A stretch of 64,000 bases of DNA, from assembly GCF_009863025.1 (NCBI RefSeq), contig NZ_WWIR01000645.1, forward strand, positions 1-64,000, written 5' to 3'. This DNA comes from Streptomyces sp. SID4985 (GTDB lineage Bacteria; Actinomycetota; Actinomycetes; Streptomycetales; Streptomycetaceae). The notes under the pieces were generated by a model. That model ran no database searches, had not been told where the DNA came from, and worked only from the letters and a program-made list of their open reading frames with translations. Of the stretch, positions 1 to 8,265 are shown in pieces (position 1 is the first letter of the stretch; every line of letters starts with the position of its first letter). A program made the translations under genes and the position numbers.

Positions 1-6
1 GGGGCG

Positions 7-801
7 GTGGGGCTGGTTCTCGCGGTGGGGGTGCCGGTGACGGTGGGGGTGCTGGTTGCCGCGGGGGTGCCCGCGCGGACCGTGGTGCCCATGTGCGGCT
101 CCACGCGGCAGCGGCTCGGCTGGGCGGTGTCCGTCTTCGCTCTCGGCACGCTCGGCGTCATCGTGGGTCTGTTCATCTATGACGCGGGCGTCGGCCTGGG
201 GAGCGCCGATGCACGGATCGCGCTGGTGGGCGTGCCGTACGCCGTGGCCGCCGCGTTCTTCGTCCCGAGCAGGTGGGTGCGCCTGGGCGCGGTGGCCGTG
301 CTGGCGGCCGGGGTGGCGTACGGCGGTTTCATCGGCCCGGCGCAGGCGCAACAGCGCCGCCACGACGCGGACTTCGCCCGCTACCGGGAGCACGCGGAAC
401 TCCAGTACCTGGGCACCCCGCCCCCGGGCATGAAATTCTCCCGCGCCGAGATCGGCCCCGCCTACTTCGGCGTCGCCTACCGTCCCGCCCGACAGGACGA
501 ACGCGGGTACGTGGACCTCATCGTCCGCCCACCCGTCACATCGGCGCTCCAATGCCCCGATGTCCTGCAGAAGGGAGCAACCTGCGAGGTGACCGCCCCC
601 GGCGACATGCGCACGGTCGTCGGCTTCCCCGGCGGCCACGCGATCACCCTCACCCGCCGCCACCGGAACGTCGAGTTCGAGGTCTCCAGCCAGACCCTGG
701 ACGAAACGGGGCTACGTCGCTTCCTGAACTCTCTACGCCCGCTGTCGGACCAGGAGTTGGAGAAGCTCATGCGCGAGAGGGAGATCGGCTACCGGCTCTG
801 A
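7..801 (+). CDS. Membrane protein with extracytoplasmic C-terminal domain (5' end at window edge)
   Basis: Unrecognised family. About four hydrophobic segments occupy the first half (roughly residues 3-23, 36-57, 68-86 and 91-110 from the GTG at 7), followed by a soluble domain of about 150 residues ending in GYRL. The soluble part has a mixed polar composition and two cysteines, compatible with an exported folded domain. The frame is open upstream to base 1, so the true start may lie outside the window and the N-terminus is uncertain. It converges on the LysR-type gene, with only 10 bases between the two stops. Confidence 0.6.
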   Translation: MGLVLAVGVPVTVGVLVAAGVPARTVVPMCGSTRQRLGWAVSVFALGTLGVIVGLFIYDAGVGLGSADARIALVGVPYAVAAAFFVPSRWVRLGAVAVLAAGVAYGGFIGPAQAQQRRHDADFARYREHAELQYLGTPPPGMKFSRAEIGPAYFGVAYRPARQDERGYVDLIVRPPVTSALQCPDVLQKGATCEVTAPGDMRTVVGFPGGHAITLTRRHRNVEFEVSSQTLDETGLRRFLNSLRPLSDQELEKLMREREIGYRL

Positions 802-811
802 CTGGATTTCG

Positions 812-1711
812 TCATCCGCTCCCGTACAGCCCGGTGGCCAGGTCCAGTACGCGTCGTACGGCCGGGTCCGGGTCCGGGTGGTGGACGGCGAGGACGGTGC
901 TCTCCAGGTGCTCGGGCGCGCCGCGCAGCGGGACGTAGGTGATGCCGGGCACCGGCAGGTCGAGCAGAGCTTCCGTGAGCAGACTGACGCACAGACCCGA
1001 GGCGACGTAGCTGAGCAGGCCGGTGAGGTCGTCGGCGGATGCCCGGACGGCCGGGGTGAACCCGGCTGCCTCGCAGACGCGGTGGATCTGGTCCCGCAGC
1101 GTCGGCAGGGCGCTCCCGGTCGGCAGGACGAACGGTTCGCCGCGCAGCTCGGCCAGGTCCAGGGCCTCGGCGTGCGCCAGCCGGTGGCCCGTCGGCAGGG
1201 CGGCCATCACGCGTTCGCGGGCGAACACATCGGCGACCAGTTCCGCCGGGACGGCGCTGGGGTCACGGACGAAGCCGAGGTCGAGCGAGCCCGCGCGGAC
1301 CATCTCGGCCACCACGGCCGAGGAGTCCTGGTGCAGCCGGATGCGCAGACCGGGCAGCTCCTCGGCCGCCGCGCCCAGCAGCCGGGGCAGATAGCGCAGG
1401 CTCAGCAGGCTCACGTAGCCGAGGCGCAGGTCGCCCTCGAGGCCGCTGCCGACACGGCGGGCCCGGTCGAGGGCCGCCGACTCGGCGGCGAGCAGGCGGG
1501 CCGTGTCGGCAGCGAACGCCTCCCCGGCCGGGGTGAGGACCACACCGCCCGGTCCGCGGTCGAAGAGCCGGACACCCACCCGGCGTTCCAGCCGCTGGAT
1601 GGCCTGGCTGAGCGGCGGCTGGCGCATCGAGAGCCGCTCGGCCGCGCGCCCGAAATGCCGCTCCTCGGCCACGACCAGAAACTGTTCGAGTAGTCGGCTG
1701 GAGAGGTCCAT
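812..1711 (-). CDS. LysR-family transcriptional regulator
   Basis: A 299-residue protein of usual LTTR length. The N-terminal winged helix-turn-helix (residues about 5-65) has the signature run FGRAAERLSMRQPPLSQAIQ, followed by a linker helix and a two-lobed LysR_substrate domain (about 90-290) of the aromatic/BenM type by its LHQDSSAVV and GLCVSLL segments. The start at 1711 begins the protein at MDLSSRLLEQF, where LTTR homology begins; an in-frame start at 1798 would add 29 residues unlike the family. It is divergent from the esterase gene at 1827, the classic arrangement for an LTTR controlling its neighbour. The effector is unknown. Confidence 0.88.
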   Translation of the reverse strand: MDLSSRLLEQFLVVAEERHFGRAAERLSMRQPPLSQAIQRLERRVGVRLFDRGPGGVVLTPAGEAFAADTARLLAAESAALDRARRVGSGLEGDLRLGYVSLLSLRYLPRLLGAAAEELPGLRIRLHQDSSAVVAEMVRAGSLDLGFVRDPSAVPAELVADVFARERVMAALPTGHRLAHAEALDLAELRGEPFVLPTGSALPTLRDQIHRVCEAAGFTPAVRASADDLTGLLSYVASGLCVSLLTEALLDLPVPGITYVPLRGAPEHLESTVLAVHHPDPDPAVRRVLDLATGLYGSG

Positions 1712-1727
1712 ATCCCGGAGGATATGG
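1708..1727. promoter_or_regulatory. Dyad at the lysR-type start, candidate regulator site
   Basis: Perfect 8-bp inverted repeat, CCATATCC and GGATATGG, separated by CGGA. Its core ATAT-N8-ATAT includes the T-N11-A geometry of LTTR boxes. It overlaps the start codon of the regulator and lies about 100 bp upstream of the divergent esterase, so autoregulation and control of the esterase are both plausible. This is inferred from sequence only. Confidence 0.45.
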
Positions 1728-1826
1728 GATGCCCCGGATTTGATATTGGACGGGTGTCGCTCGGCCCGCGTGTACTGGCCGGCACAGCCATCGAGCACCA
1801 GAAGGCGTCACCAAGGAGAGCCAGCC

Positions 1827-2801
1827 ATGGCGTACGTACCGCCCCCCTTCGACCCCGAACTCGCCGTCGCGCTGAAGGCGGTCAACCAGGTGTTGCCGCC
1901 GACGCTGACCGCCGAGCAGATCGGCATGGCCCGCCAGAGCCCGGCCCTGCGGATGCTCGCCGACATGGACCTGACCATGGGCGGGGCCTTCGAGACGGAG
2001 GACCGGACCGTGCCGGGCCCCGAGGGCGCCCCCGACATCTCGCTGCTGATCTGCCGCCCCACCACGCCCTCGACCGGCCGTCCCCGTCCCGTCCTCTACT
2101 ACACCCACGGCGGCGGCATGGTCATCGGCAACAACAGGGTTGGCGTCGAGCTGCCCCTGACCTGGGCCAGGGAGCTGGACGCGATCGTCGTGTCCGTGGA
2201 GTACCGGCTGGCGCCGGAGCACCCGCACCCCGCGCCGGTCGAGGATGTGCGCGCCGGGCTGCTGTGGACGGTGGAACACGCCGAGGAGTTCGGCGGCGAC
2301 CCCGAGCGGATCGTCACGGTGGGTACGAGTGCCGGAGGCGCCCTCACGGCCGCGCTGGGGCTGCTCCTCCGGGACCGCGGGGGCCCGCGGCCGCTCGGCC
2401 AGATGCTGCTGTGCGCGATGCTCGACGACCGCAACGACACCCCTTCCACCCACCAGATGGCGGGCATCGGCGTCTTCGACCGCACGGCCAACGAGACGGG
2501 GTGGACCGCGCTGCTCGGCGAGCGCCGCAGCGGCCCGGACGTCTCCCCCTACGCCGCCCCCGCCCGCGCCGAGGACCTCACCGGCCTGCCCCCGACCTTC
2601 ATGGACGTCGGGTCCGCGGACACCCTGCGCGACGAGGTCGTCGCCTTCGCCTCCCGCATCTGGCAGTCCGGTGGTGTGGCCGAACTCCACGCCTGGCCCG
2701 GCGGCTTCCACAGTTTCATCGGCTTCGCCCCCGAGGCGACGCTGTCCCGGTCGGCCCGGGTGGTGCAGGTGGACTGGCTGCGCAGGCTCCTCGCGGAGTG
2801 A
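1827..2801 (+). CDS. Alpha/beta hydrolase (HSL-type esterase)
   Basis: A 324-residue hydrolase of the hormone-sensitive-lipase group. The oxyanion-hole motif HGGG follows YYTHGGGMVIG; the nucleophile elbow is GTSAGG (family usually GDSAGG) with Ser as nucleophile; the acid lies in DVGSADTLRDE and the catalytic His in GGFHSF near the C-terminus. The EYRLAPEHPHPAP segment is diagnostic of the group. Expected to hydrolyse short-chain esters in the cytoplasm. The ATG at 1827 has AAGGAG at 1813-1818. It is probably controlled by the divergent LysR-type regulator; the substrate is unknown. Confidence 0.9.
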   Translation: MAYVPPPFDPELAVALKAVNQVLPPTLTAEQIGMARQSPALRMLADMDLTMGGAFETEDRTVPGPEGAPDISLLICRPTTPSTGRPRPVLYYTHGGGMVIGNNRVGVELPLTWARELDAIVVSVEYRLAPEHPHPAPVEDVRAGLLWTVEHAEEFGGDPERIVTVGTSAGGALTAALGLLLRDRGGPRPLGQMLLCAMLDDRNDTPSTHQMAGIGVFDRTANETGWTALLGERRSGPDVSPYAAPARAEDLTGLPPTFMDVGSADTLRDEVVAFASRIWQSGGVAELHAWPGGFHSFIGFAPEATLSRSARVVQVDWLRRLLAE

Positions 2802-2823
2802 GGACCGGGGACCGCTCGCCCGG

Positions 2824-3702
2824 TCAGCGGGGCGTCGGGCCCGTCCGGTCCGCTCCCTTGGCGCCCGCCGTCCAGGAGGCGAGTATGCGCAGGGCGTCGT
2901 GGGAGGGGGTGCCCGGCTCCGCGGTGTAGGTGACCACCTGCTGGTCGGGGTCGGTGACGCAGGTGAGCGTGTTCCAGTCGAGGGTGAGGTCACCGGCGAC
3001 CGGATGGCGCAGCACCTTCGTTCCCATGCCGCGCGTGGCGACACGGTGGGCGCCCCACCAGCGACGGAAGTCCTCGTCCCGCATGGAGAGTTCGCCGACC
3101 AGTGCGGTCAGCCGGGGGTCCTGCGGGTCACGGGCGGCCTCCATGCGCAACTGGGCGACGCCGGTCTGGGCGACCTCCGGCCAGTCCCGGTAGAGGGCCC
3201 TGACGGCGGGGTCCAGGAAGACCATCCGTACGTAATTGCGCTGCTTGTCGGGGATGTTGTCGAAGTCGCCGAGCAACGCGGCGGCCAGGGGATTCCAGGC
3301 GAGGACGTCCATACGGCGGCCCAGGACCATGGCCGGGATGTGGGACAGGTTGTCCAGTAGCTGTTGCAGCTGCGGCTGGACCTTCTGCGGGACCCGCCGC
3401 CGCGGCCGGTGCGCGTCCTTTCCGGCCAGTTCCAGCATGTACGCGCGCTCGTCGTCGTCGAGCCGCAGGACGTCGGCGATGATGTCCAGCACCGCCGCGG
3501 ACGCCTGGCGGCGCCCCTGTTCGAGGCGCGTGTAATAGTCCGTGCTGATCGAGGCGAGCAGGGCCACCTCCTCGCGGCGCAGGCCCGTGACGCGGCGCCG
3601 TCCTCCTCCGCCGTCCGCCAGCCCCACCATGGCCGGGCTGAGATCCTTCCGCCGGGCCTTGAGGAAATCACCCAGCTCGTTCCGGTGCGTACTGCTGCTC
3701 AT
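2824..3702 (-). CDS. XRE-family regulator with MmyB-like ligand-binding domain
   Basis: A 292-residue DNA-binding protein. The N-terminal HTH_31-type helix-turn-helix (about 8-75) contains the strongly diagnostic run GLRREEVALLASISTDYYT followed by RLEQGRR. The remainder is the MmyB-like domain (about 100-275) with the typical VLAWNPLAAALL, RNYVRMVFLDP and FRRWWGAH segments, a PAS-like pocket reported to bind fatty-acid-like ligands in relatives. The start at 3702 begins MSSSTHRNELGDF, where homologues start; longer in-frame extensions look non-coding. It is divergent from the hydrolase cluster at 3915 with GGGACAG-type dyads between, so it probably represses or activates those genes. Confidence 0.88.
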   Translation of the reverse strand: MSSSTHRNELGDFLKARRKDLSPAMVGLADGGGGRRRVTGLRREEVALLASISTDYYTRLEQGRRQASAAVLDIIADVLRLDDDERAYMLELAGKDAHRPRRRVPQKVQPQLQQLLDNLSHIPAMVLGRRMDVLAWNPLAAALLGDFDNIPDKQRNYVRMVFLDPAVRALYRDWPEVAQTGVAQLRMEAARDPQDPRLTALVGELSMRDEDFRRWWGAHRVATRGMGTKVLRHPVAGDLTLDWNTLTCVTDPDQQVVTYTAEPGTPSHDALRILASWTAGAKGADRTGPTPR

Positions 3703-3739
3703 ATGGACGATTCTGCCAGGAAGAGCCATTTCCGAAAGG

Positions 3740-3778
3740 GGGACAGTTCTGTCCCAGGACAAGTCCGTCCGGGGACAG
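3740..3778. promoter_or_regulatory. Cluster of GGACAG/GTCC dyads, candidate operator
   Basis: Three overlapping symmetric elements stand between the divergent XRE gene and the first hydrolase gene: GGGACAG-TT-CTGTCCC (3740-3755, 7-bp arms), GGAC-AA-GTCC (3757-3766) and GTCC-GG-GGAC (3767-3776). The repeated half-site spacing suggests cooperative binding of a dimeric regulator, most simply the adjacent XRE/MmyB-type protein. No experimental support. Confidence 0.5.
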
Positions 3779-3914
3779 AAGCGGCCCATTTCGCGGGAGT
3801 CCGACGCGTGCGAATGTCGATGACGTGGCCGGTGGCAATGAGATCCGCATTTCGGAGCCACCGGCGATTTCCCCGCCCGCACAAAGGAACCCGCACGAAG
3901 GAAACAGCGAAGAA

Positions 3915-4826
3915 ATGAAGCAGAACGTCACTTTCGACAGCGCCGGACTGAAGCTGGCCGGGACCCTGTTCACCCCGGACGAGCACAGCGGCGACCGGCT
4001 GCCGGCGGTCGTCGTGTCCCACCCGGCGGGCGGCGTGAAGGAGCAGACCGCGAGCGTCTACGCCGAGCGTCTGGCCCGCGAGGGCTTCGCCGCCCTGGTG
4101 TTCGACGCCGCTTACCAGGGCGAGAGCGAGGGCACCCCGCGCGGTCTGGAGAACCCCTTCCAGCGCGCCGAGGACGTCCGCGCCGCCGTCACGTACCTGA
4201 CCACCCGCGACGATGTCGACCCCGCCCGCATCGGCGCGCTCGGCATCTGCGCCTCCGGCGGCTACGTGCCGTTCGCCGCGCAGACCGACCACCGCATCAA
4301 GGCCGTCGGCACCGTCAGCGCCGCCGACACCGGCGACCTGTTCCGCCGCGGACTCGGCCGCACCCAGGGCCCGGAGGCCCTTGAGGCCATGCTCGACCAG
4401 GCCGGTGCCCTGCGCACCGCCGAGGCGCGCGGCGAGGCCCCGGTCATGCAGAACTGGGTACCCGAGTCGCAGGAGGGCCTGGAGGAGGGCACCCTGTGGC
4501 GTGAGGGCTCCGAGTACTACTACACGGAGCGCGGCCTCCACTGCCGCTCGAACACCGGCTGGGTGCTGCGCAGTATCGACCAGCTCGCCCAGTACGACTC
4601 GTACGCGCTGATCCGGCTCATCGCCCCCCGCCCGCTGCTGATGATCATCGGCTCGAAGGCCGACACCGCCTACTTCAGCCGCGAGGCCGTCGCCGAGGCC
4701 GGTGACAACGCCGAACTGTTCGTCGTCGAGGGCGCCACCCACGTGGACCTCTACGACAAGGACGAGTACGTCACCCCGGCGGTCGCCGAACTGACGGGCT
4801 TCTTCGGCAAGCACCTGGCCGCCTGA
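3915..4826 (+). CDS. Alpha/beta hydrolase, YcjY/dienelactone-hydrolase-like (copy 1)
   Basis: A 303-residue alpha/beta hydrolase. The strand with VVSHPAGGVKEQ, the FDAAYQGESEG turn and a nucleophile elbow GICASGG with cysteine at the nucleophile position place it with YcjY/dienelactone-hydrolase-like enzymes rather than serine esterases. The C-terminal GATHVDLYD supplies the catalytic His and acid region. The ATG at 3915 has AAGGAA 12 bases upstream and aligns with the start of copy 3. It is first of three tandem paralogues, so the cluster arose by duplication. Substrate unknown; control by the divergent XRE regulator is likely. Confidence 0.85.
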   Translation: MKQNVTFDSAGLKLAGTLFTPDEHSGDRLPAVVVSHPAGGVKEQTASVYAERLAREGFAALVFDAAYQGESEGTPRGLENPFQRAEDVRAAVTYLTTRDDVDPARIGALGICASGGYVPFAAQTDHRIKAVGTVSAADTGDLFRRGLGRTQGPEALEAMLDQAGALRTAEARGEAPVMQNWVPESQEGLEEGTLWREGSEYYYTERGLHCRSNTGWVLRSIDQLAQYDSYALIRLIAPRPLLMIIGSKADTAYFSREAVAEAGDNAELFVVEGATHVDLYDKDEYVTPAVAELTGFFGKHLAA

Positions 4827-4883
4827 CCCACCTCCCCTGCCGCCGCCCCCGCGACGGCCCCCCAAAAAAAGGAAGAAGCAGCC

Positions 4884-5813
4884 ATGCAGAAGGAATCCGT
4901 GCGCTTCAAGAACCGCACCTGGGACGTGGCGGCCGACCTCCGCCTCCCGGACGGATTCGACCCCGCCAAGAAGTACCCGGCCATCATCTGCGCCCATCCG
5001 ATCAGCAGCTGCAAGGAGCAGACCTCGGGCAGCATCTACGCCGAGCGGCTGACCGAGCTGGGATACGTGACCCTGGCGTTCGACGCCTCGTACCAGGGCG
5101 AGAGCGGCGGTGAGCCCCGCTACCTGGAGGACCCCGCCACGCGCGTGGAGGACTTCCGCTGCGCCGTGGACCACCTGGTCACGCTCGACTACGTGGACGA
5201 GGACCGCATCGGTGTCGTCGGCGTCTGCGGCGGTGGCGGTTACGCCGCGAACGCCACGATGACGGACCACCGGATCAAGGCGCTCGGCACCGTGGTCGCC
5301 GCGAACTACGGCCGCATCATGCGCGAGGGCAACCTGACCCCGGACGCGGCGGTCGAGGCCCTGGAGGCGATCGGCAAGCAGCGTACGGCCGAGGCACGCG
5401 GCGCCGACCCGGTGATCACCACCTACATCCCCAACTCCCCCGAGGAGCGGGAGAAGGCGGGCATCGGGGACGTGGACATCGTCAACGCCGTCGAGTACTA
5501 CCGCACGCCCCGGGGGCAGGACCCCAACTCGCCGAACAAGCTGCGCTTCTCCGGCCTGGAGGCGGCGATGGGCTTCGACGCCTTCCACCTCGCGGAGGTC
5601 CTGCTGACCCAGCCGCTCCAGATCATCGTCGGCGACGTGCCGGGCGCCTTCGGCTCGTACCGGGACGGCTTCGAACTCTTCGACCGCGCCCGCTCGGCCA
5701 AGAAGGACATCTTCGTCGTCCAGGGCGCGAGCCACTACGACCTGTACGACCAGCCGAAGTACACCGCGCAGGCGCTGGAGAAGCTGGAGTCCTTCTTCGC
5801 GGAGAACCTGTAA
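4884..5813 (+). CDS. Alpha/beta hydrolase, YcjY/dienelactone-hydrolase-like (copy 2)
   Basis: A 309-residue paralogue of the preceding gene. It keeps the same landmarks: AHPISSCKEQTSG, FDASYQGESGGEP, the nucleophile elbow GVCGGGG with cysteine in the nucleophile position, and GASHYDLYD at the C-terminus. An insert region around VDIVNAVEYYRTPRG and a FDAFHLAEVLL segment precede the last strands. The ATG at 4884 is preceded by AAGGAAG, just after a run of seven A residues at 4864-4870 that is unusual in this GC-rich DNA. It is probably co-transcribed with copy 1 (57-base gap). Function is inferred only at family level. Confidence 0.85.
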   Translation: MQKESVRFKNRTWDVAADLRLPDGFDPAKKYPAIICAHPISSCKEQTSGSIYAERLTELGYVTLAFDASYQGESGGEPRYLEDPATRVEDFRCAVDHLVTLDYVDEDRIGVVGVCGGGGYAANATMTDHRIKALGTVVAANYGRIMREGNLTPDAAVEALEAIGKQRTAEARGADPVITTYIPNSPEEREKAGIGDVDIVNAVEYYRTPRGQDPNSPNKLRFSGLEAAMGFDAFHLAEVLLTQPLQIIVGDVPGAFGSYRDGFELFDRARSAKKDIFVVQGASHYDLYDQPKYTAQALEKLESFFAENL

Positions 5814-5819
5814 CCGAAA

Positions 5820-5846
5820 GGGGGTGGCCGCACGCCGGTCACCCCC
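5820..5846 (+). terminator. Hairpin after hydrolase copy 2
   Basis: An 11-bp stem (GGGGGTGGCCG with CGGTCACCCCC, one G-U pair) with a 5-base loop begins seven bases after the stop codon. There is no U tract, as usual in Streptomyces. It could terminate or attenuate transcription before the broken third copy. Confidence 0.5.
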
Positions 5847-5899
5847 TCGGCGCGCGTTCGCGTTTGCCCGCCCTTCACGCGAAGGAAAGCATGAGGAAT

Positions 5900-6698
5900 A
5901 TGCGAGAAAAAGTCTCATTCTTCAGCAATGGATTGAAGCTCGCAGGTGAACTGTTCACTCCGGAGGGAAACGGAGACGGCTCGGGGCGTCCGGGCATCGT
6001 CGTCTCGCATCCCGTCACCAGTGTCAAAGAGCAGTCTCCCGCGTTCTACGCGCGGCGCCTGGCGGACAACGGATTCGTGGTCCTCACCTTCGACGCCGCG
6101 TTCCAGGGGGAGAGCGAGGGGCAACCCCACTTCCTCGAAGACCCGTTCATCCGCAGCGAGAACGTCAAGGACGCGGTGTCGTACCTCGTCTCGCGGGACG
6201 AGGTACGACGGAGAACGGGTCGGGGTGCTCGGCATCTGCGGCTCCGGGGGTTATGTGCCCTTCGCCGCGTCGACCGACCGCCGGATGCCGCTCATCCCCA
6301 TGACCGAGGAAGAAGCGATGAAGGCCCCGCCGCGCAGCATGATGCGTGAGGCCTGGGAGTTCTATCGCACCCCTCGCTGCATGCGTCCGAACGCGCCCAA
6401 CCGGATCGTCACGTACAGCCTCGACCAGTGCGTCGAGTTCGACGCGTGGTCCTTCATCGAGATGATCTCCCCGCGCCCCCTGCTCATGATCGTCGGTACG
6501 GGCGCGGACTCCCGCGCCCACGCGGAGCGGGCGATCGACAAGGCGGACGAGCCCAAGGAACTGTTCTGGATCGAAGGCGCCAGCCATGTGGACCTCTACG
6601 GCGACCGGGAGAAGTTCCTCGACCCCGCCGTGGCGAAACTGACCGAGTTCTTCACCACCAGCCTCAGAGCCGGGACTCCGGCCGAGGCCACGCGGTGA
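5900..6698 (+). pseudogene. Broken third alpha/beta hydrolase (frameshift plus internal deletion)
   Basis: A third YcjY-like copy, starting MREKVSFFSNGLKLAGELF like copy 1. It reads in one frame to about 6204 (SYLVSRDEV) and continues in the next frame as DGERVGVLGICGSGGYVPFA. Copies 1 and 2 read DDVDPARIGALG and DYVDEDRIGVVG here, so a single extra base, the A near 6205, restores a match. In addition, about 48 residues present in copy 1 between the nucleophile elbow and the YRTP/YTERG region are missing. The C-terminal half including the GASHVDLYG His motif is intact. An alternative start is ATG 5891. Both lesions argue for decay rather than one sequencing error. Confidence 0.8.
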
Positions 6699-6723
6699 TC
6701 AAGCCGACGGTGCGCCCCCACGC

Positions 6724-6762
6724 GTGAGCCGCGCCGGGGAACCAACCTCCGGCGCGGCTCAC
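6724..6762. terminator. Bidirectional terminator hairpin
   Basis: A perfect 14-bp inverted repeat (GTGAGCCGCGCCGG and CCGGCGCGGCTCAC) with an 11-base loop, between the convergent hydrolase pseudogene and the sugar porter gene. Position and strength suit a terminator for both. Confidence 0.8.
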
Positions 6763-6789
6763 GGCTCACGCGACGCGACATCGGCCCCG

Positions 6790-8265
6790 TCAGGACACCG
6801 ACACCGTCGAGGGAGTCACCTCGTCCGCCTCGTCAGCCTCGTCCGCCGCAGACGTCCCCGCGTCCTCCCGCCGCAGCACCTCCCGCTCGATCTGCTCCAG
6901 CGACCGTCCCTTCGTCTCCGGCAGCAGCCGCTTCACGAAGACCCCGGACAGGAACGTCGTCACGGCGAAGATGACGAAGTTCGCCCCGGCACCCCACGCG
7001 TGGAGGAGGGACGGGAAGACCAGGGCGACGGCCATATTGAAGAGCCAGTTGAAGACGACGCACACGCCGACCGCGCCCGCGCGGATGCGGGTGGGGAAGA
7101 GCTCGGGGAGCATCACCCACTGCACCGGACCCCAGGAGGCGGCGAAGGCGGCGACGTAGAGGGCGACGCCGAAGAGGGTGAGCGGGGCGAGGAGGGAGCC
7201 GTGGCCGAGCGGGGTGAGGTTCACCGCGGCCAGGACGGCCATGCCCGCGCACATGCCGACCGAGCCCCAGAGCAGGAGGGGGCGACGGCCGCGGCGGTCG
7301 ATGAGGCGCATCGCGGGGAGTGTCATCAGCATGTTGACCAGGCCGATGCCGACGTTCGCGAGGATCGCGCCCTTGTCGCCGAAGCCGATGCTCGTCAGGA
7401 GCGTCGGGGCGTAGTAGATGATCGTGTTGATGCCGCCGAAGTTCTGGAAGAACACCAGCAGCAGACCGACGACCAGCATGGGCCTCAGACGCGGGGAGAG
7501 AAGGTCCCGCAGGGACAGCCGCTGCGTCGCCGCGCGCTCCTCCGCCAGGGTCTTCTCGATGTCGAGCAGCTCGGTCCGGGCGGCCTCGTCGTCGCCGCGC
7601 AGGAGAGTCAGGGCGGCTTGGGCGTCGTCCCGGCGGCCCCGCCCCGCCAGCCAGCGGGGACTCTCCGGCTGGGTGAGGATGCCGAGGGCGAGGACGGCGG
7701 CGGGCAGTACGCCGAGCCCGATCATCCAGCGCCACGCGTGCGCGGGGGCCAGCGCGTAGTCGGTGAGGTAGGCCAGGAAGATGCCCACGGTCACCAGGAG
7801 CTGCATGAGGGAGGCGAGTCCGCCGCGCACCTCCATCGGCGCCAGCTCCGTCAGATAGAGCGGGACCACGACCGAGGCGATGCCCACGCCGACGCCGATG
7901 AGCACCCGCGCGCCGATCAGGAGCGACGCGTCGGAGGAGAGCGCCGCGCCGACCGTACCCGCGATGAAGACCAGCGCCGCGCCCAGGATCAGCCGACGTC
8001 GGCCCCACGCGTCGGAGAGCTTTCCGGCAAGACCGGCGCCCGCCATCGCGCCCACCAGGAGACCGGAGACGATCAGGCCCTCGAGGAGGGGCGTCAGGGC
8101 GATGTCCTGGCGGATGAAGAGCATCGCGCCGGAGATCACGCCCGTGTCGTAGCCCCACAGGATGCCGCCGAGGGCGCCGAACACCCAGATCAGGGCGTTC
8201 CGCAGCCGTGGCCGCTGCTTCGGGTCGGTCGCGGGAGCCGCCTCGGGCTCCGTCACGCCGCTCAC
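6790..8265 (-). CDS. Sugar porter family MFS transporter
   Basis: A 491-residue protein with 12 predicted membrane segments. Sugar-porter signatures are present: GGILWGYDTGVISGAMLFI in the first helix, GRRRLILG between helices 2 and 3, PESPRWL before the central loop, QNFGGINTIIYYAPT in helix 7 and PETKGRSLEQIE after helix 12. Related to XylE/GalP-type proton symporters in the cytoplasmic membrane. The start overlaps the stop of the upstream dehydrogenase gene by 4 bases (8262-8265), so the two are translationally coupled; the pairing suggests uptake of a polyol or sugar that the dehydrogenase oxidises. Confidence 0.93.
   Translation of the reverse strand: MSGVTEPEAAPATDPKQRPRLRNALIWVFGALGGILWGYDTGVISGAMLFIRQDIALTPLLEGLIVSGLLVGAMAGAGLAGKLSDAWGRRRLILGAALVFIAGTVGAALSSDASLLIGARVLIGVGVGIASVVVPLYLTELAPMEVRGGLASLMQLLVTVGIFLAYLTDYALAPAHAWRWMIGLGVLPAAVLALGILTQPESPRWLAGRGRRDDAQAALTLLRGDDEAARTELLDIEKTLAEERAATQRLSLRDLLSPRLRPMLVVGLLLVFFQNFGGINTIIYYAPTLLTSIGFGDKGAILANVGIGLVNMLMTLPAMRLIDRRGRRPLLLWGSVGMCAGMAVLAAVNLTPLGHGSLLAPLTLFGVALYVAAFAASWGPVQWVMLPELFPTRIRAGAVGVCVVFNWLFNMAVALVFPSLLHAWGAGANFVIFAVTTFLSGVFVKRLLPETKGRSLEQIEREVLRREDAGTSAADEADEADEVTPSTVSVS

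Noticed and set aside
4864-4870. Run of seven A residues as a slippage or recoding site
   Set aside because: It is intergenic, just before a normal ribosome-binding site, so it cannot shift a reading frame.
3699-5918. Long open frame of 739 codons on the minus strand opposite the hydrolase genes
   Set aside because: It mirrors the codon bias of the genes on the plus strand; its translation is low-complexity Arg/Val/Gly/Ala text without motifs.
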